Shown here one piece after another: positions 26,723-35,255 of a stretch of 64,000 bases of DNA. This stretch comes from Albibacterium sp035514885 (GTDB lineage Bacteria; Bacteroidota; Bacteroidia; Sphingobacteriales; Sphingobacteriaceae): positions 1 through 64,000 of the forward strand of contig NZ_DATJCH010000013.1 in NCBI RefSeq assembly GCF_035514885.1. The letters are read 5' to 3'. The notes beneath the pieces are model-generated. The model was not told the DNA's origin. It saw only the letters and a list, made by a program, of their open reading frames with translations, and searched no databases. How positions within the stretch are numbered: the first letter of the stretch is position 1; each line of letters opens with the position of its first letter. A program made the translations under genes and the position numbers.

Positions 26723-28705
26723 TTACTTTGTACCGGGTCCTGGTGCTGTATCACCTAAACCATAACGAATCGGTGTATTCGAACCAGCTGGTGAAACACG
26801 GATATAACCAGACATCTCTTGGTGTAATGCACTACAGAAATCAGTACAATACATTGGCCAGATGCCCGCTTGTTTAGGAGTCCACTTCAATGTTTGCGTC
26901 TCTCCTGGCATAACCAAAAGCTCAGCCGTATTCGCTCCTTTTATAGCAAATCCGTGTGGGATATCCCAATCCTGTTCTCTATTAGTAAAATGGAAATAAA
27001 CCTCATCACCAACATGAATTCCCTCAATGTTATCAGGGGCTAAATGACTACGGATGGCTGCCATATATACATGAACTGTTTTTCCCTCTCGTACCACACG
27101 AGCATCACCTTCATTCTTTGTCACATAGGGATGTTTGTTTTCCTCAAGATTATAAATCTTCTTTGAATTCTTCATAATCGTTTCTGCAGGAATGATCTGA
27201 CTATAATGAGGTTCTCCAATTGTTGGGAAATCAAGCAACAGTTGCATTTTATCGCCTGAAATATCATAGAGTTGTGCACTTTGTGTCAATTCTGGACCTG
27301 TAGGTAGATAGCGGTCCTTGGTGATTTTATTGTATGCAACTGCATATTTCCCACTTGGTTTCCGAGTATCTCCACCAGGTATTGTTAAGTGACCAACAGA
27401 ATAAAAGGTAGGAGAACGATCAATGATCTTAAGGTCTTTTAAGTTCCATTTCACAATCTCTGATGAAAGAAAGAATGAAGTATATGCGTTCCCCTTGTCA
27501 TCAAACTCAGTATGTAAAGGTCCTAAACCTGGTTTTTCAACTTCGCCGTATAATACAGATTCGTATTTAAGCACATTAAAACCATCGTATTGACCATCGA
27601 AGTCTTTATTCTCAATGGCTTTTTGAATTTTTGAGAAAGCGAAGACCGGTAGTAAAGCAGCCAATTTACCACTACCTACAATGTACTCACCTGAAGGATC
27701 AACATCGGTTCCATGAGGAGACTTTGGACAAGGGATAAAGTAGCATATCTCTCTTAACATATCTGGTGTCAATGTTAAGATTTCAGTTTTAATTTCAGAT
27801 GAAGCTGTATGTGTTTCTTCATTATACTTATTATGCGCATATTTCACTGTTTTCTTTATTCCCTTTCCAGCCTTGATCAACTCCTCTGCCTTTTTCCAGT
27901 TTACCGCCATAATAAAATCTTTGTCATTTTGAGAAGCATTGACTTCAAGCTGAGTATAAGCCTTTTCGGTATTGTAAGTAGAGAAGAAGAACCAACCGCT
28001 ACTTGGGCCTTTTCCTGAATGACTAAGATCAAAATTAAGTGCAGGAACTTCCAATTGAAAAGCGATATCCATATTTCCAGTTGTTTTATCTACACTTATA
28101 AAACTGATCGAACCTTTAAAGTTCTCTTTATAGGTATGGATGGGATATTCCACACCATCATCAGGAACACTAAAACGGGTACCAGCTACAACATATTCTG
28201 TATTTTCTGTTATAAAAGGTGAGGAGTGATTACCTGCACTATTAGGAATTTCAATAACCTCTACCGTTTTAAAAGTTGTAAGATCAATCCTGGCAACACG
28301 AGGAGTATTGTTCGCATTCACAAAAACCCATCTTCCATCCATGATACCATCCGTTTGAGAGATTTGAAGGTGATGCAAATCATCCCATGGAACAAATCCA
28401 TGTGAAGTATTTAACAATGGTATCGTTTCTTCGGAATATCCATAACCTTTTTCAGGATCTACCGAAAAAACCGGAAGGACTTTTAACAAGCGGGCCGAAG
28501 GATATCCATATACCGCTAACTGGCCACTAAATCCTCCGGAAACAAAGCCATAATATTCATCATATTCTCCAGGAGCCACGTAGACCTTTTCTGCGGCACC
28601 TGCACTTACGGCCGTCCCCGCCGTTTTGGGTTTACAGGAATTTAGTCCTGTCAGAATTGCCAGAGTAAATGCTAAGGCAAACATCTTTTTTGTTGAATTA
28701 AACAT
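26723..28705 (-). CDS. nosZ: Nitrous oxide reductase NosZ, clade II type, lipoprotein
   Basis: 660 residues. Reduces N2O to N2 in the periplasm. The export signal is of Sec type with a lipobox (LTGLNSC, Cys24) and no twin-arginine motif, which marks clade II and implies a membrane-anchored enzyme. The N-terminal propeller holds CuZ ligands, among them DDLHHLQIS near 90. The C-terminal cupredoxin domain has the CuA site YCTDFCSALHQEMSGY, with two Cys, His and Met correctly spaced, and HGFAIKG. First gene of nosZ-nosL-nosD-nosF-nosY. The upstream region (28762-28804) has a promoter element and a weak FNR-like site. Confidence 0.97.
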   Translation of the reverse strand: MFNSTKKMFALAFTLAILTGLNSCKPKTAGTAVSAGAAEKVYVAPGEYDEYYGFVSGGFSGQLAVYGYPSARLLKVLPVFSVDPEKGYGYSEETIPLLNTSHGFVPWDDLHHLQISQTDGIMDGRWVFVNANNTPRVARIDLTTFKTVEVIEIPNSAGNHSSPFITENTEYVVAGTRFSVPDDGVEYPIHTYKENFKGSISFISVDKTTGNMDIAFQLEVPALNFDLSHSGKGPSSGWFFFSTYNTEKAYTQLEVNASQNDKDFIMAVNWKKAEELIKAGKGIKKTVKYAHNKYNEETHTASSEIKTEILTLTPDMLREICYFIPCPKSPHGTDVDPSGEYIVGSGKLAALLPVFAFSKIQKAIENKDFDGQYDGFNVLKYESVLYGEVEKPGLGPLHTEFDDKGNAYTSFFLSSEIVKWNLKDLKIIDRSPTFYSVGHLTIPGGDTRKPSGKYAVAYNKITKDRYLPTGPELTQSAQLYDISGDKMQLLLDFPTIGEPHYSQIIPAETIMKNSKKIYNLEENKHPYVTKNEGDARVVREGKTVHVYMAAIRSHLAPDNIEGIHVGDEVYFHFTNREQDWDIPHGFAIKGANTAELLVMPGETQTLKWTPKQAGIWPMYCTDFCSALHQEMSGYIRVSPAGSNTPIRYGLGDTAPGPGTK

Positions 28706-28761
28706 AGGATTAGGATTAAATTTTCTAATTGTACTTATATATAGTTCAAAGAATTATTAAT

Positions 28762-28804
28762 CAAATCTAATCAGAGGTTCATATCCAATATATGCGCTAA
28801 ATCA
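28762..28804 (-). promoter_or_regulatory. nosZ promoter with a degenerate FNR-like site
   Basis: Minus strand: TGATTTAGCGCA (28804-28793) has one perfect half-site and one with two mismatches to TGAY-N4-RTCA. TAGATTTG (28769-28762) is an exact TAnnTTTG element. Centre-to-centre distance is 33 bp, the same as at nirK, placing the activator near -41.5. The box alone would be weak; the spacing is what supports it. Confidence 0.5.
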
Positions 28805-28853
28805 TATTTTTAAGTGATAGAAAATTAGAGCTAAACAACAGATTACCTATGTG

Positions 28854-30638
28854 TTAAATGAATTTTTCTGTAGCTAAAGTATGTTCAAACTTTAGCAAGT
28901 CATTCAACATTTTATTGCGATAAATATCCGTTTCATTATATAAATTAGGAATCAGTTCCTTATAATAGTTTATCCCATTCTGCAATTGCTCCTTAAACTT
29001 AAGTAAGTATTTTCGCTTCTTTTCATTCAACTGCTCTACCTGCATATCAATCTCTTTATTCAGATACTCCACATAAAGCTTCAATTCATTAATGAATAGA
29101 TTTGGACGCTCAATCTCATTTAATAAATTCACTTTACCATAGATATGCTTAATCATCTGTTCTAAAGTAAATTTGCCAGAAAAATATGCAAGATTAGGAC
29201 CTGGGCAAATGGCTACAGCTGTTCTCTCTTTCGGTTCTAAAATATTATTTTTAATATAAGCAGAAGTGGCTAATCCTTCGCACAAACAAACCTTTTCTGT
29301 AATTAAATCAAATTGTTTCTTGAACTCTGACTCAGATAAATCTGCACTTTCCAATTGCTTTATCTTTAGGTTCTGAAATTCTCTAGAAGCAGTACAAATT
29401 GGTTGTTCAGTAAATTCAGTATTAGAAACAAGGAATTTCTTTTTACAAGGGCTTCCTGGTCTCCCCCTTTTAATGCGCTCCAACCTCAACTCTTCTGCAG
29501 AACTCTTCCTGAAATTATTAAAAGGGATTCCTAAAGGAGAAGAACCGCTGATATAAAAATCATCCTGCGTAGCAAATTCTAAAGACTCCAGTGTTCCATC
29601 ATCAACGTTTGTTGCTTCGGGGACTAAAAGAAACGGACTACCCCAACCCGTTCCATCCAACTTATAATAGTCAACTAAAAATCTATCTTCTTCCGCAGTA
29701 CCTATTCCGCCTTGAACCGTTAACCTTTGAGTTGGTATTTTATCTACAACCAGCTCCTTTGTCTTCAATGCATTCTGGTATATTTCAAAAAGAGAATCAA
29801 CCATCTCTTCCCGTCTTTGCTTAAACTCTTCCAAAATCGGACCCAAAAGATATCCCTCTGTAGCAAAAGCATGTCCTCCACAGTTTAAGCCAGATTCTAT
29901 GCGGAATTCAGATATCCATAAACCTTTTTTTGCCAAAAACTTTGCCTGAATAAAAGCTGACCTAAAATCACTCACTTTAAGAATAATCTGCTTTTTAAAA
30001 CTCTTATTATAAGTTGGATAAAAATCAGGAAAGTCTTCTAATGAACTATATAATCTTGGATTCATCCCTGCCGAAAGAATAAGCGAAGAATTAAGATCAC
30101 TTTTTGCAAACCCACGAAGTGCAGCTATAGCATCCGTAAATTGATCACCCAGATTATCTCCCTCTGAACTAAAGTTCATTTTATCGACCTTAGACATAAT
30201 ATTTACATCAATAGATCCACAATAAAGCTGCTTTCTCAATTCAGTCTGCACCTTCTCCTTTGTATCAACATCAGAAAGCTGCAACATTTCATTGTATAAT
30301 TTCTTTAATAAAGAACGATCAGGTAGGAGTTCAAAATATTTAGAAATCTCTGAACCAGGACTAAATTCAGAATTTTTTAACGAGTCAAATTGCTTTTCAA
30401 CTATCTGTTTAAGCAAATTCAAATAAGCTGTAATTCGCTTTGCACGAAAATCGGGCACCTTGGGGGAAATTGGCACAAAATCCTCATTGATTTTTTTAGC
30501 ATAGAATTGACGCATCCGTTCAATTAAAATATCATCTACAATTGAAACAACAGATGAGATACCATAACGAGCAACTTTCACTGGAGTATCAATCGAGAAA
30601 GCGAGACCTAGTACAGGAATATGGAATGTATGATTCAT
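28854..30638 (-). CDS. Uncharacterised 594-residue protein, possible flavin TIM-barrel with cysteine cluster
   Basis: No signal peptide or membrane helix. The QGGIGTAEED stretch (309-318) followed by DGTGWGSPFLLVPEAT (328-343) resembles the phosphate-binding GGI loop and FL-PEA segment of nitronate-monooxygenase-type FMN barrels; this is a by-eye match. Seven cysteines lie in conserved-looking contexts: Cys140, Cys253 (NCGGH), Cys398 (GSPCKK), Cys415 (PICTAS), Cys451 and Cys453 (KVCLCEG), Cys478 (AICPGP), which could bind Fe-S or metal. The last 90 residues look like a coiled coil. It has its own promoter with a near-perfect FNR-like box, between nosZ and nirK. Function unknown. Confidence 0.7.
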   Translation of the reverse strand: MNHTFHIPVLGLAFSIDTPVKVARYGISSVVSIVDDILIERMRQFYAKKINEDFVPISPKVPDFRAKRITAYLNLLKQIVEKQFDSLKNSEFSPGSEISKYFELLPDRSLLKKLYNEMLQLSDVDTKEKVQTELRKQLYCGSIDVNIMSKVDKMNFSSEGDNLGDQFTDAIAALRGFAKSDLNSSLILSAGMNPRLYSSLEDFPDFYPTYNKSFKKQIILKVSDFRSAFIQAKFLAKKGLWISEFRIESGLNCGGHAFATEGYLLGPILEEFKQRREEMVDSLFEIYQNALKTKELVVDKIPTQRLTVQGGIGTAEEDRFLVDYYKLDGTGWGSPFLLVPEATNVDDGTLESLEFATQDDFYISGSSPLGIPFNNFRKSSAEELRLERIKRGRPGSPCKKKFLVSNTEFTEQPICTASREFQNLKIKQLESADLSESEFKKQFDLITEKVCLCEGLATSAYIKNNILEPKERTAVAICPGPNLAYFSGKFTLEQMIKHIYGKVNLLNEIERPNLFINELKLYVEYLNKEIDMQVEQLNEKKRKYLLKFKEQLQNGINYYKELIPNLYNETDIYRNKMLNDLLKFEHTLATEKFI

Positions 30639-30657
30639 AATATTATGTTTAAATTCA

Positions 30658-30708
30658 CAAATGTAAATTGACCTAATATTATAGAGTTAAAATATGATGG
30701 ATATCATA
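30658..30708 (-). promoter_or_regulatory. Promoter of the 594-residue protein gene with FNR-like box
   Basis: TATGATGGATATCATA (30693-30708) is an inverted repeat with 6-bp arms and fits TGAY-N4-RTCA. On the minus strand TACATTTG (30665-30658) matches TAnnTTTG, 39 bp centre to centre, and lies 20 bp before the start codon. The box directly follows the terminator of the upstream CoA-transferase gene, so the 594-residue gene is a separate unit. Confidence 0.75.
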
Positions 30709-30756
30709 AAAAAAAGTAATCCCTAAGCCACACGCTGCAACGTATAACTTAGGGAT
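30709..30756 (-). terminator. Rho-independent terminator of the nirK/CoA-transferase transcript
   Basis: On the minus strand ATCCCTAAG and CTTAGGGAT (30748-30756 and 30719-30727) form a 9-bp stem around a 20-nt loop, followed by TTAC and a run of eight T. It lies 21 bp past the CoA-transferase stop codon. Confidence 0.8.
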
Positions 30757-30777
30757 ATTATAATAATTATAGTTTTC

Positions 30778-32049
30778 TTAAATCGGCTTGAAAATAGAAA
30801 ATGCTTCTCTTTCTAAATGTTCTTGATGATCCGGATGAGCAATTTTAATTAACTCTTCAGCACGCGCTCTCAAGTTCTTCCCATGTAAATATGCAATACC
30901 ATGTTCAGTAACAACATAATGCACGTGCGCCCGAGTCGTGACAACAGATGCACCTGGCTTCAGGAGCGAAACAATCCTTGAAATTCCTTTATTAGTAACT
31001 GAAGGAATTGCAATAATGGGCTTTCCACCTTTAGAAAGTGCCGCGCCACGCATAAAATCTACTTGACCTCCCACTCCGCTATATTGCCTAGTTCCTATAG
31101 AATCCGCACATACCTGTCCAAAGATATCCACTTCTATTGCACTGTTAATAGCAGTAACCTTCGGGTTCTTTGAAATTGTTACCGGATCGTTTACATATTC
31201 AATATCCAGCATTCTTACAAGAAGATTATTATCAACAAAATCATAAAGCCTCTTTGATCCAATAACAAAGCTCGACACAATCGCTCCCGGATGGATTTTT
31301 TTTAGTTTATTGTTAATAACACCTTTCTCAACCAGATCAATTACTCCATCAGAAAACATTTCAGTATGTATTCCTAAATCTTTATGGTTAGTTAAACATC
31401 TAAGAACAGCATTCGGAATACCGCCAATGCCCATCTGAAGAGTTGCTCCATCTTCAACCAATGAAGCTACATTCTCACCAATAGCTAATTCTGTAGGCGA
31501 AGGTTCTTTAAGTTTTTGAGCAAATATTGGATAATCTACCTCAACTGTTGCAGTAAAATTAGAAATATGTAAAACTCCATCGCCTATAGCACGTGGCATA
31601 TTTGGGTTTATCTCTGCAATAATAATTGAAGCTTTCTCTACAGCGGCTCTTGAAATATCGCATGATACCCCAAGAGTACAATAACCATTATTATCCGGAG
31701 GAGAAACGCTTATCAATGCTACATCCAGAGGAACCAATCCACTGCGAAACGCTTTTGGTATCTCGCTTAAGAACATTGGAACATAGCTCGCTCTTCCTTC
31801 GTTAACAGCCTTTCGGATATTAGAACCTACAAAAAAGGCATTTATTTCAAATGCCGATGCGTGTTCTTTATTAGCATACGGAGCATCCCACTCCGTATGC
31901 ATACTATAAATTCTAACGTTATTAAGTTCTCCACTTCTCTTTGCCATTGCGTTCACCAATTCTTTAGGCGTTGCGGCAGCTGAATGGATAAAAACACGAT
32001 GATTAGATTGGATTAACTTAACAGCTTCTTCAGCAGTTATAAAATTCAT
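30778..32049 (-). CDS. Acetyl-CoA hydrolase/CoA-transferase family protein (4-hydroxybutyrate CoA-transferase-like)
   Basis: 423 residues, family I CoA-transferase fold in two halves. The likely catalytic Glu is in HTEMFSDGVIDL near 225; QMGIGGIPNAVL near 204 and QYSGVGGQVDFMRGA near 336 are CoA-binding loops. It moves CoA between acetate and another carboxylate, or hydrolyses acetyl-CoA. Its start is only 6 bp after the nirK stop, and a terminator follows, so it is probably cotranscribed with nirK from the FNR-like promoter. Why a CoA-transferase sits with nitrite reductase is not obvious; acyl-CoA balance during anoxia is a guess. Confidence 0.85.
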   Translation of the reverse strand: MNFITAEEAVKLIQSNHRVFIHSAAATPKELVNAMAKRSGELNNVRIYSMHTEWDAPYANKEHASAFEINAFFVGSNIRKAVNEGRASYVPMFLSEIPKAFRSGLVPLDVALISVSPPDNNGYCTLGVSCDISRAAVEKASIIIAEINPNMPRAIGDGVLHISNFTATVEVDYPIFAQKLKEPSPTELAIGENVASLVEDGATLQMGIGGIPNAVLRCLTNHKDLGIHTEMFSDGVIDLVEKGVINNKLKKIHPGAIVSSFVIGSKRLYDFVDNNLLVRMLDIEYVNDPVTISKNPKVTAINSAIEVDIFGQVCADSIGTRQYSGVGGQVDFMRGAALSKGGKPIIAIPSVTNKGISRIVSLLKPGASVVTTRAHVHYVVTEHGIAYLHGKNLRARAEELIKIAHPDHQEHLEREAFSIFKPI

Positions 32050-32055
32050 TCTGAT

Positions 32056-33204
32056 TTATTTAATAGGGCCAGCTTTTTCTATTTCTTTCATTAAAGAATT
32101 ATCCCATTCACCTTCGGCCTTAATAGTTGCAATAGCTCCGAAAGCAATTGCTTCAATCAGGTTGTGATTTACAAATGCATATGTTCCTGGTTCTCTGAAC
32201 CGATATAGTGCAGCTGCTGCTGATCCACCTGGAATATGCCAGGTTTCTAAATCTGTATAAGGAGTATTATTAAATTTCCCTCCTGGCCAGAACAGATCAG
32301 AGTGTCCTCCAATTAAATGCAACCTGGTATCTCGATTTGCTTGAGCGCTAATTAATAGAACCTTATCACCTACATTTACAACGGGAGAGTTCTTTCCGGT
32401 CAAGGAATTTTTCTTACCATTGAATACTATATGCGTTGGTATTAATGTTTTAATAGAATTAGCCATTTCATTCATACTTTCATTAGCAGTAGCAAGATTC
32501 ATAAATGAACCGTCTGCATTTTTAGGAAGGTAGAAGTCTTGCTCTACAATATAAAGTGCTTTATCATACTCTACCAAGTTTCCGTTTTCATCCTTCAATC
32601 CTTCTCTTGGCAATACCATAATTGCTCCATTCATTCCTGAAGTAACGTGCATTGGAGTCATCATTCCACCCGGTGCACAGTGATATACGAAAACACCTGC
32701 TCTGGTAGCCTTAAAGCGGAAAACCACTTCTTCTCCAGGATTAACCTCTGAAATATCTCCTCCTCCCATATGACCTGTAGCCGCATGGAAATCTATATTA
32801 TGCATCATGGAATTTGTTGCCGGATTCTTCAATGTCAATTCAACATAGTCATCTTGATGAACAACAATTAAAGGTCCAGGAACTGAGCCATTAAAAGTTA
32901 GTGCCCAAACTGAGTCACCAGGAGCAACTTCCCATTTTTTTTCCTGTATTTCAAGGGTTACTTCAACAATCTTTGGACCTCCTTTAGCAACTTGATCATG
33001 TACAGGTACCAATGGAGGCATAACCATCTCTTGTTTAACACGCTCAAGATCGTCTCCCTCACCTTCATAGGTTGCGTCTATAACAGATGTTCTTGAACCT
33101 CCACTCTGGCCACAAGACATCAATATACCTAAAAGTGCTAAATACATCAATGGTCTAATTCTTTTTACCATTACAAACAGTCGATTAACTTTCATAGTCT
33201 TCAT
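32056..33204 (-). CDS. nirK: Copper-containing nitrite reductase NirK, lipoprotein
   Basis: 382 residues, reduces nitrite to nitric oxide in the periplasm. Lipobox LLGILMSC (Cys31). Two cupredoxin domains with all copper ligands: His135, Cys176, His186 and Met191 for the type 1 site; His140, His175 and His347 for the type 2 site; catalytic Asp138 and His301. The loop CAPGGMMTPMH has one residue more between Cys and His than the classical CAPPGMVPWH. The promoter upstream has an FNR-like box. It lies after the monohaem cytochrome gene and 6 bp before the CoA-transferase. Confidence 0.96.
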   Translation of the reverse strand: MKTMKVNRLFVMVKRIRPLMYLALLGILMSCGQSGGSRTSVIDATYEGEGDDLERVKQEMVMPPLVPVHDQVAKGGPKIVEVTLEIQEKKWEVAPGDSVWALTFNGSVPGPLIVVHQDDYVELTLKNPATNSMMHNIDFHAATGHMGGGDISEVNPGEEVVFRFKATRAGVFVYHCAPGGMMTPMHVTSGMNGAIMVLPREGLKDENGNLVEYDKALYIVEQDFYLPKNADGSFMNLATANESMNEMANSIKTLIPTHIVFNGKKNSLTGKNSPVVNVGDKVLLISAQANRDTRLHLIGGHSDLFWPGGKFNNTPYTDLETWHIPGGSAAAALYRFREPGTYAFVNHNLIEAIAFGAIATIKAEGEWDNSLMKEIEKAGPIK

Positions 33205-33254
33205 AGCTATTTATTTATATTACTAATATACAGTATTCTTTTCCTACTGTACAT

Positions 33255-33297
33255 CAAAAGTATCTTCATTTGACTATATAAATTATGACGAATGTCA
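33255..33297 (-). promoter_or_regulatory. nirK promoter with FNR-like box
   Basis: TGACGAATGTCA (33286-33297) fits TGAY-N4-RTCA. Minus-strand TACTTTTG (33262-33255) is an exact TAnnTTTG element. Centre distance is 33 bp, placing the site near -41.5, the class II activator position. The start codon is about 50 bp further on. Confidence 0.78.
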
Positions 33298-33352
33298 CTA
33301 AATAAATTGTTTAAGAACCAGCCGATTCAAACATACATCATTTATATTTAAC

Positions 33353-33841
33353 CTATTTTACACCGTCGTTTTCACGAAAGAATTCAACCATAGCATGTGC
33401 ATCAACTTCTGCCAATGCTTGATCAGGCATTCTAACCATACATATTTCAAGTTCCTCTTGCATCGCCGGATCTACGTCAATCATTTCATCTGTATTGGTT
33501 AAGAAATTCATAATCCAAACCGGAGTTCTACGTTCTGAAACACCTTTAAAGCCTGGACCTACCAATCTTTCGTCGGTAGTTTTATGACAACTTTGACATT
33601 TCGCTCCGTAAATAGCATCCCCTTTTTTCGCTAGTTCAGCATCCACAGTAGGCGAAACCGTAAAGTTAGTTTCATTATATTTTCCCGTGCCGACAGTTTC
33701 ATCATATTCCTCCTGTAAAGTTTCAGTTTGAACAACATCATTAGTAGTTGCAGTAGTATCGGTATTCCCCTCTTCGGTAGAACTATTTGTGCAACCAATA
33801 ACAAACAAGGCTGCTGCGCTTAAATAAAGTAGTTTTTTCAT
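33353..33841 (-). CDS. Monohaem cytochrome c lipoprotein
   Basis: 162 residues. Signal peptide with lipobox (ALFVIGC, Cys17), then a Thr/Glu-rich linker of about 40 residues, then a class I cytochrome c domain with CQSCH near 82 and a probable axial Met in VRMPDQAL. Predicted to be anchored in a membrane and reach into the periplasm. It sits directly upstream of nirK with its own FNR-like promoter, so it is a likely electron donor to NirK, and perhaps NosZ; this role is inferred from position. Confidence 0.86.
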   Translation of the reverse strand: MKKLLYLSAAALFVIGCTNSSTEEGNTDTTATTNDVVQTETLQEEYDETVGTGKYNETNFTVSPTVDAELAKKGDAIYGAKCQSCHKTTDERLVGPGFKGVSERRTPVWIMNFLTNTDEMIDVDPAMQEELEICMVRMPDQALAEVDAHAMVEFFRENDGVK

Positions 33842-33873
33842 AAGATTATTGTTAAGTATGATTTATGTATGAA

Positions 33874-33916
33874 CAAAAGTAGAATTCTTATGTTTTAAAA
33901 ATATGACAATTGTCAT
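33874..33916 (-). promoter_or_regulatory. Cytochrome c promoter with FNR-like box, shared intergenic region
   Basis: ATGACAATTGTCAT (33903-33916) is a perfect 14-bp palindrome fitting TGAY-N4-RTCA. Minus-strand TACTTTTG (33881-33874) gives a centre distance of 32 bp. The divergent 12-helix membrane protein starts at 34024, so the same box may also serve that gene, though I see only a near-match TATATTTA on that side. Confidence 0.8.
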
Positions 33917-34023
33917 TAAAAAGCAATTATTTTATCATAAAATCAATTCTCATATAGACTATATTTACAAAAAAGAAATACTTGAATTATAAAATTTCTA
34001 TTTTAGAAATAAATGCAAAGATT

Positions 34024-35250
34024 ATGAATATAAAAAAATGGGTTACAATTACCTTATGCAGTTTACTACTCGTTGCAATATTAGGCGTATTATTACGCTA
34101 TAAAATCAGTTTTTCTCTACCAATCATCAACCAAAAACATCTACAACATAGTCATTCACACTTTGCATTAAGTGGCTGGCTAACACAACTCCTGATGGTT
34201 TTGCTTGCATCTTTTGTTTCTTCTATAATAGGAAAAACCCATTTCAAAAAATACAACTTTATCCTTTTTGCCAACCTGGTTGTTTCATACGGAATGTTAA
34301 TTTCTTTCCTACTGCAAGGCTATGGTGTCGTATCAATAATCTTTTCCACGCTCTCCATTTTGATAATTTATTATTTTGGAATACAACTCTGGAAAGATAT
34401 GAGGAAAGCTCCTTTACAAAGCCCAAGCTTTATCTGGTTTAAGGCTGCTATTGTTTTTTCTATATTATCTTCCCTCGGAATAGCCATGCTGGCCTATATA
34501 ATGGCTACTCATACGATTAATATTAAACTACAACAGGCAACAACCTATTTCTATCTCCATTTTCAATACAATGGATGGTTCACATTTGCCTGTTTAGGAT
34601 TATTAATCGAAGTATTGACAAACAAAAATATTCAAATAAAAGGGCTTCAGAAATTTTTCTGGATCTATGCAATCGCATGCATTCCAGCATATTTTCTATC
34701 CGTTCTATGGTTGTCATTACCACTCTGGATCTACATAATTGTAGTCATATCTGCAGCAATTCTCATAACTGGATGGATTTGGTTTTTCTTGCAAATTCAA
34801 AAACAACTTCAAGTATTCACTCAGAATATGCAAAAAATCGTAAAATTGCTTTTAGGATGTTCGGCTCTAGCATTCTCAATCAAAGTAATTCTTCAGGCTG
34901 GCTCTACAATTCCTTCTTTAAATAATATGGCTTTTGGATACAGACCCATAGTAATTGGCTATCTGCATTTGGTCTTTTTAGGAATAGTTACACTTTTCCT
35001 CTTAGGATATTTATTTTATAAAGGCTATCTAAAGGCGCTAAAATTAACATGTGCAGGAATCGTTTTATTTCTGATAGGAATTATTCTGAATGAACTTATG
35101 CTAATGATGCAAGGTCTTGCAGCTATGGGGTATTATAGAGTTCCTTATATCAATGAAATCCTTCTAGGAATTACTTTGCTGATGCTACTGGGAGTTAGTA
35201 TTATTAATATTGGAGCAAATAAACGATCAGTTCAAAACAGACTTGAATAG
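34024..35250 (+). CDS. 12-helix membrane protein, haem-copper-oxidase-like, function unknown
   Basis: 408 residues from the ATG at 34024 (a TTG at 33982 would add 14). I count twelve hydrophobic helices, the number in haem-copper oxidase subunit I. Helix 2 starts with a His-rich segment (QHSHSHFALSGW), helix 6 has YLHFQYNGWF, and helix 10 has GYLHLVFLG. The paired His of the CuB site in helix 7 are absent. It could bind low-spin haem without being an oxidase, in the manner of NnrS-type proteins, but it lacks the NnrS signature. It is divergent from the cytochrome gene across an FNR-like box, tying it to denitrification. Confidence 0.72.
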   Translation: MNIKKWVTITLCSLLLVAILGVLLRYKISFSLPIINQKHLQHSHSHFALSGWLTQLLMVLLASFVSSIIGKTHFKKYNFILFANLVVSYGMLISFLLQGYGVVSIIFSTLSILIIYYFGIQLWKDMRKAPLQSPSFIWFKAAIVFSILSSLGIAMLAYIMATHTINIKLQQATTYFYLHFQYNGWFTFACLGLLIEVLTNKNIQIKGLQKFFWIYAIACIPAYFLSVLWLSLPLWIYIIVVISAAILITGWIWFFLQIQKQLQVFTQNMQKIVKLLLGCSALAFSIKVILQAGSTIPSLNNMAFGYRPIVIGYLHLVFLGIVTLFLLGYLFYKGYLKALKLTCAGIVLFLIGIILNELMLMMQGLAAMGYYRVPYINEILLGITLLMLLGVSIINIGANKRSVQNRLE

Positions 35251-35255
35251 GATCT

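Noticed and set aside
33982..34023. TTG start extending the 12-helix protein by 14 residues
   Set aside because: The extension is not membrane-like or conserved-looking, and an ATG at 34024 directly precedes the first helix.
34024..35250. NO reductase NorB to complete the denitrification chain
   Set aside because: The paired histidines of the binuclear centre in helix 7 are missing, so a NorB call is not supported.
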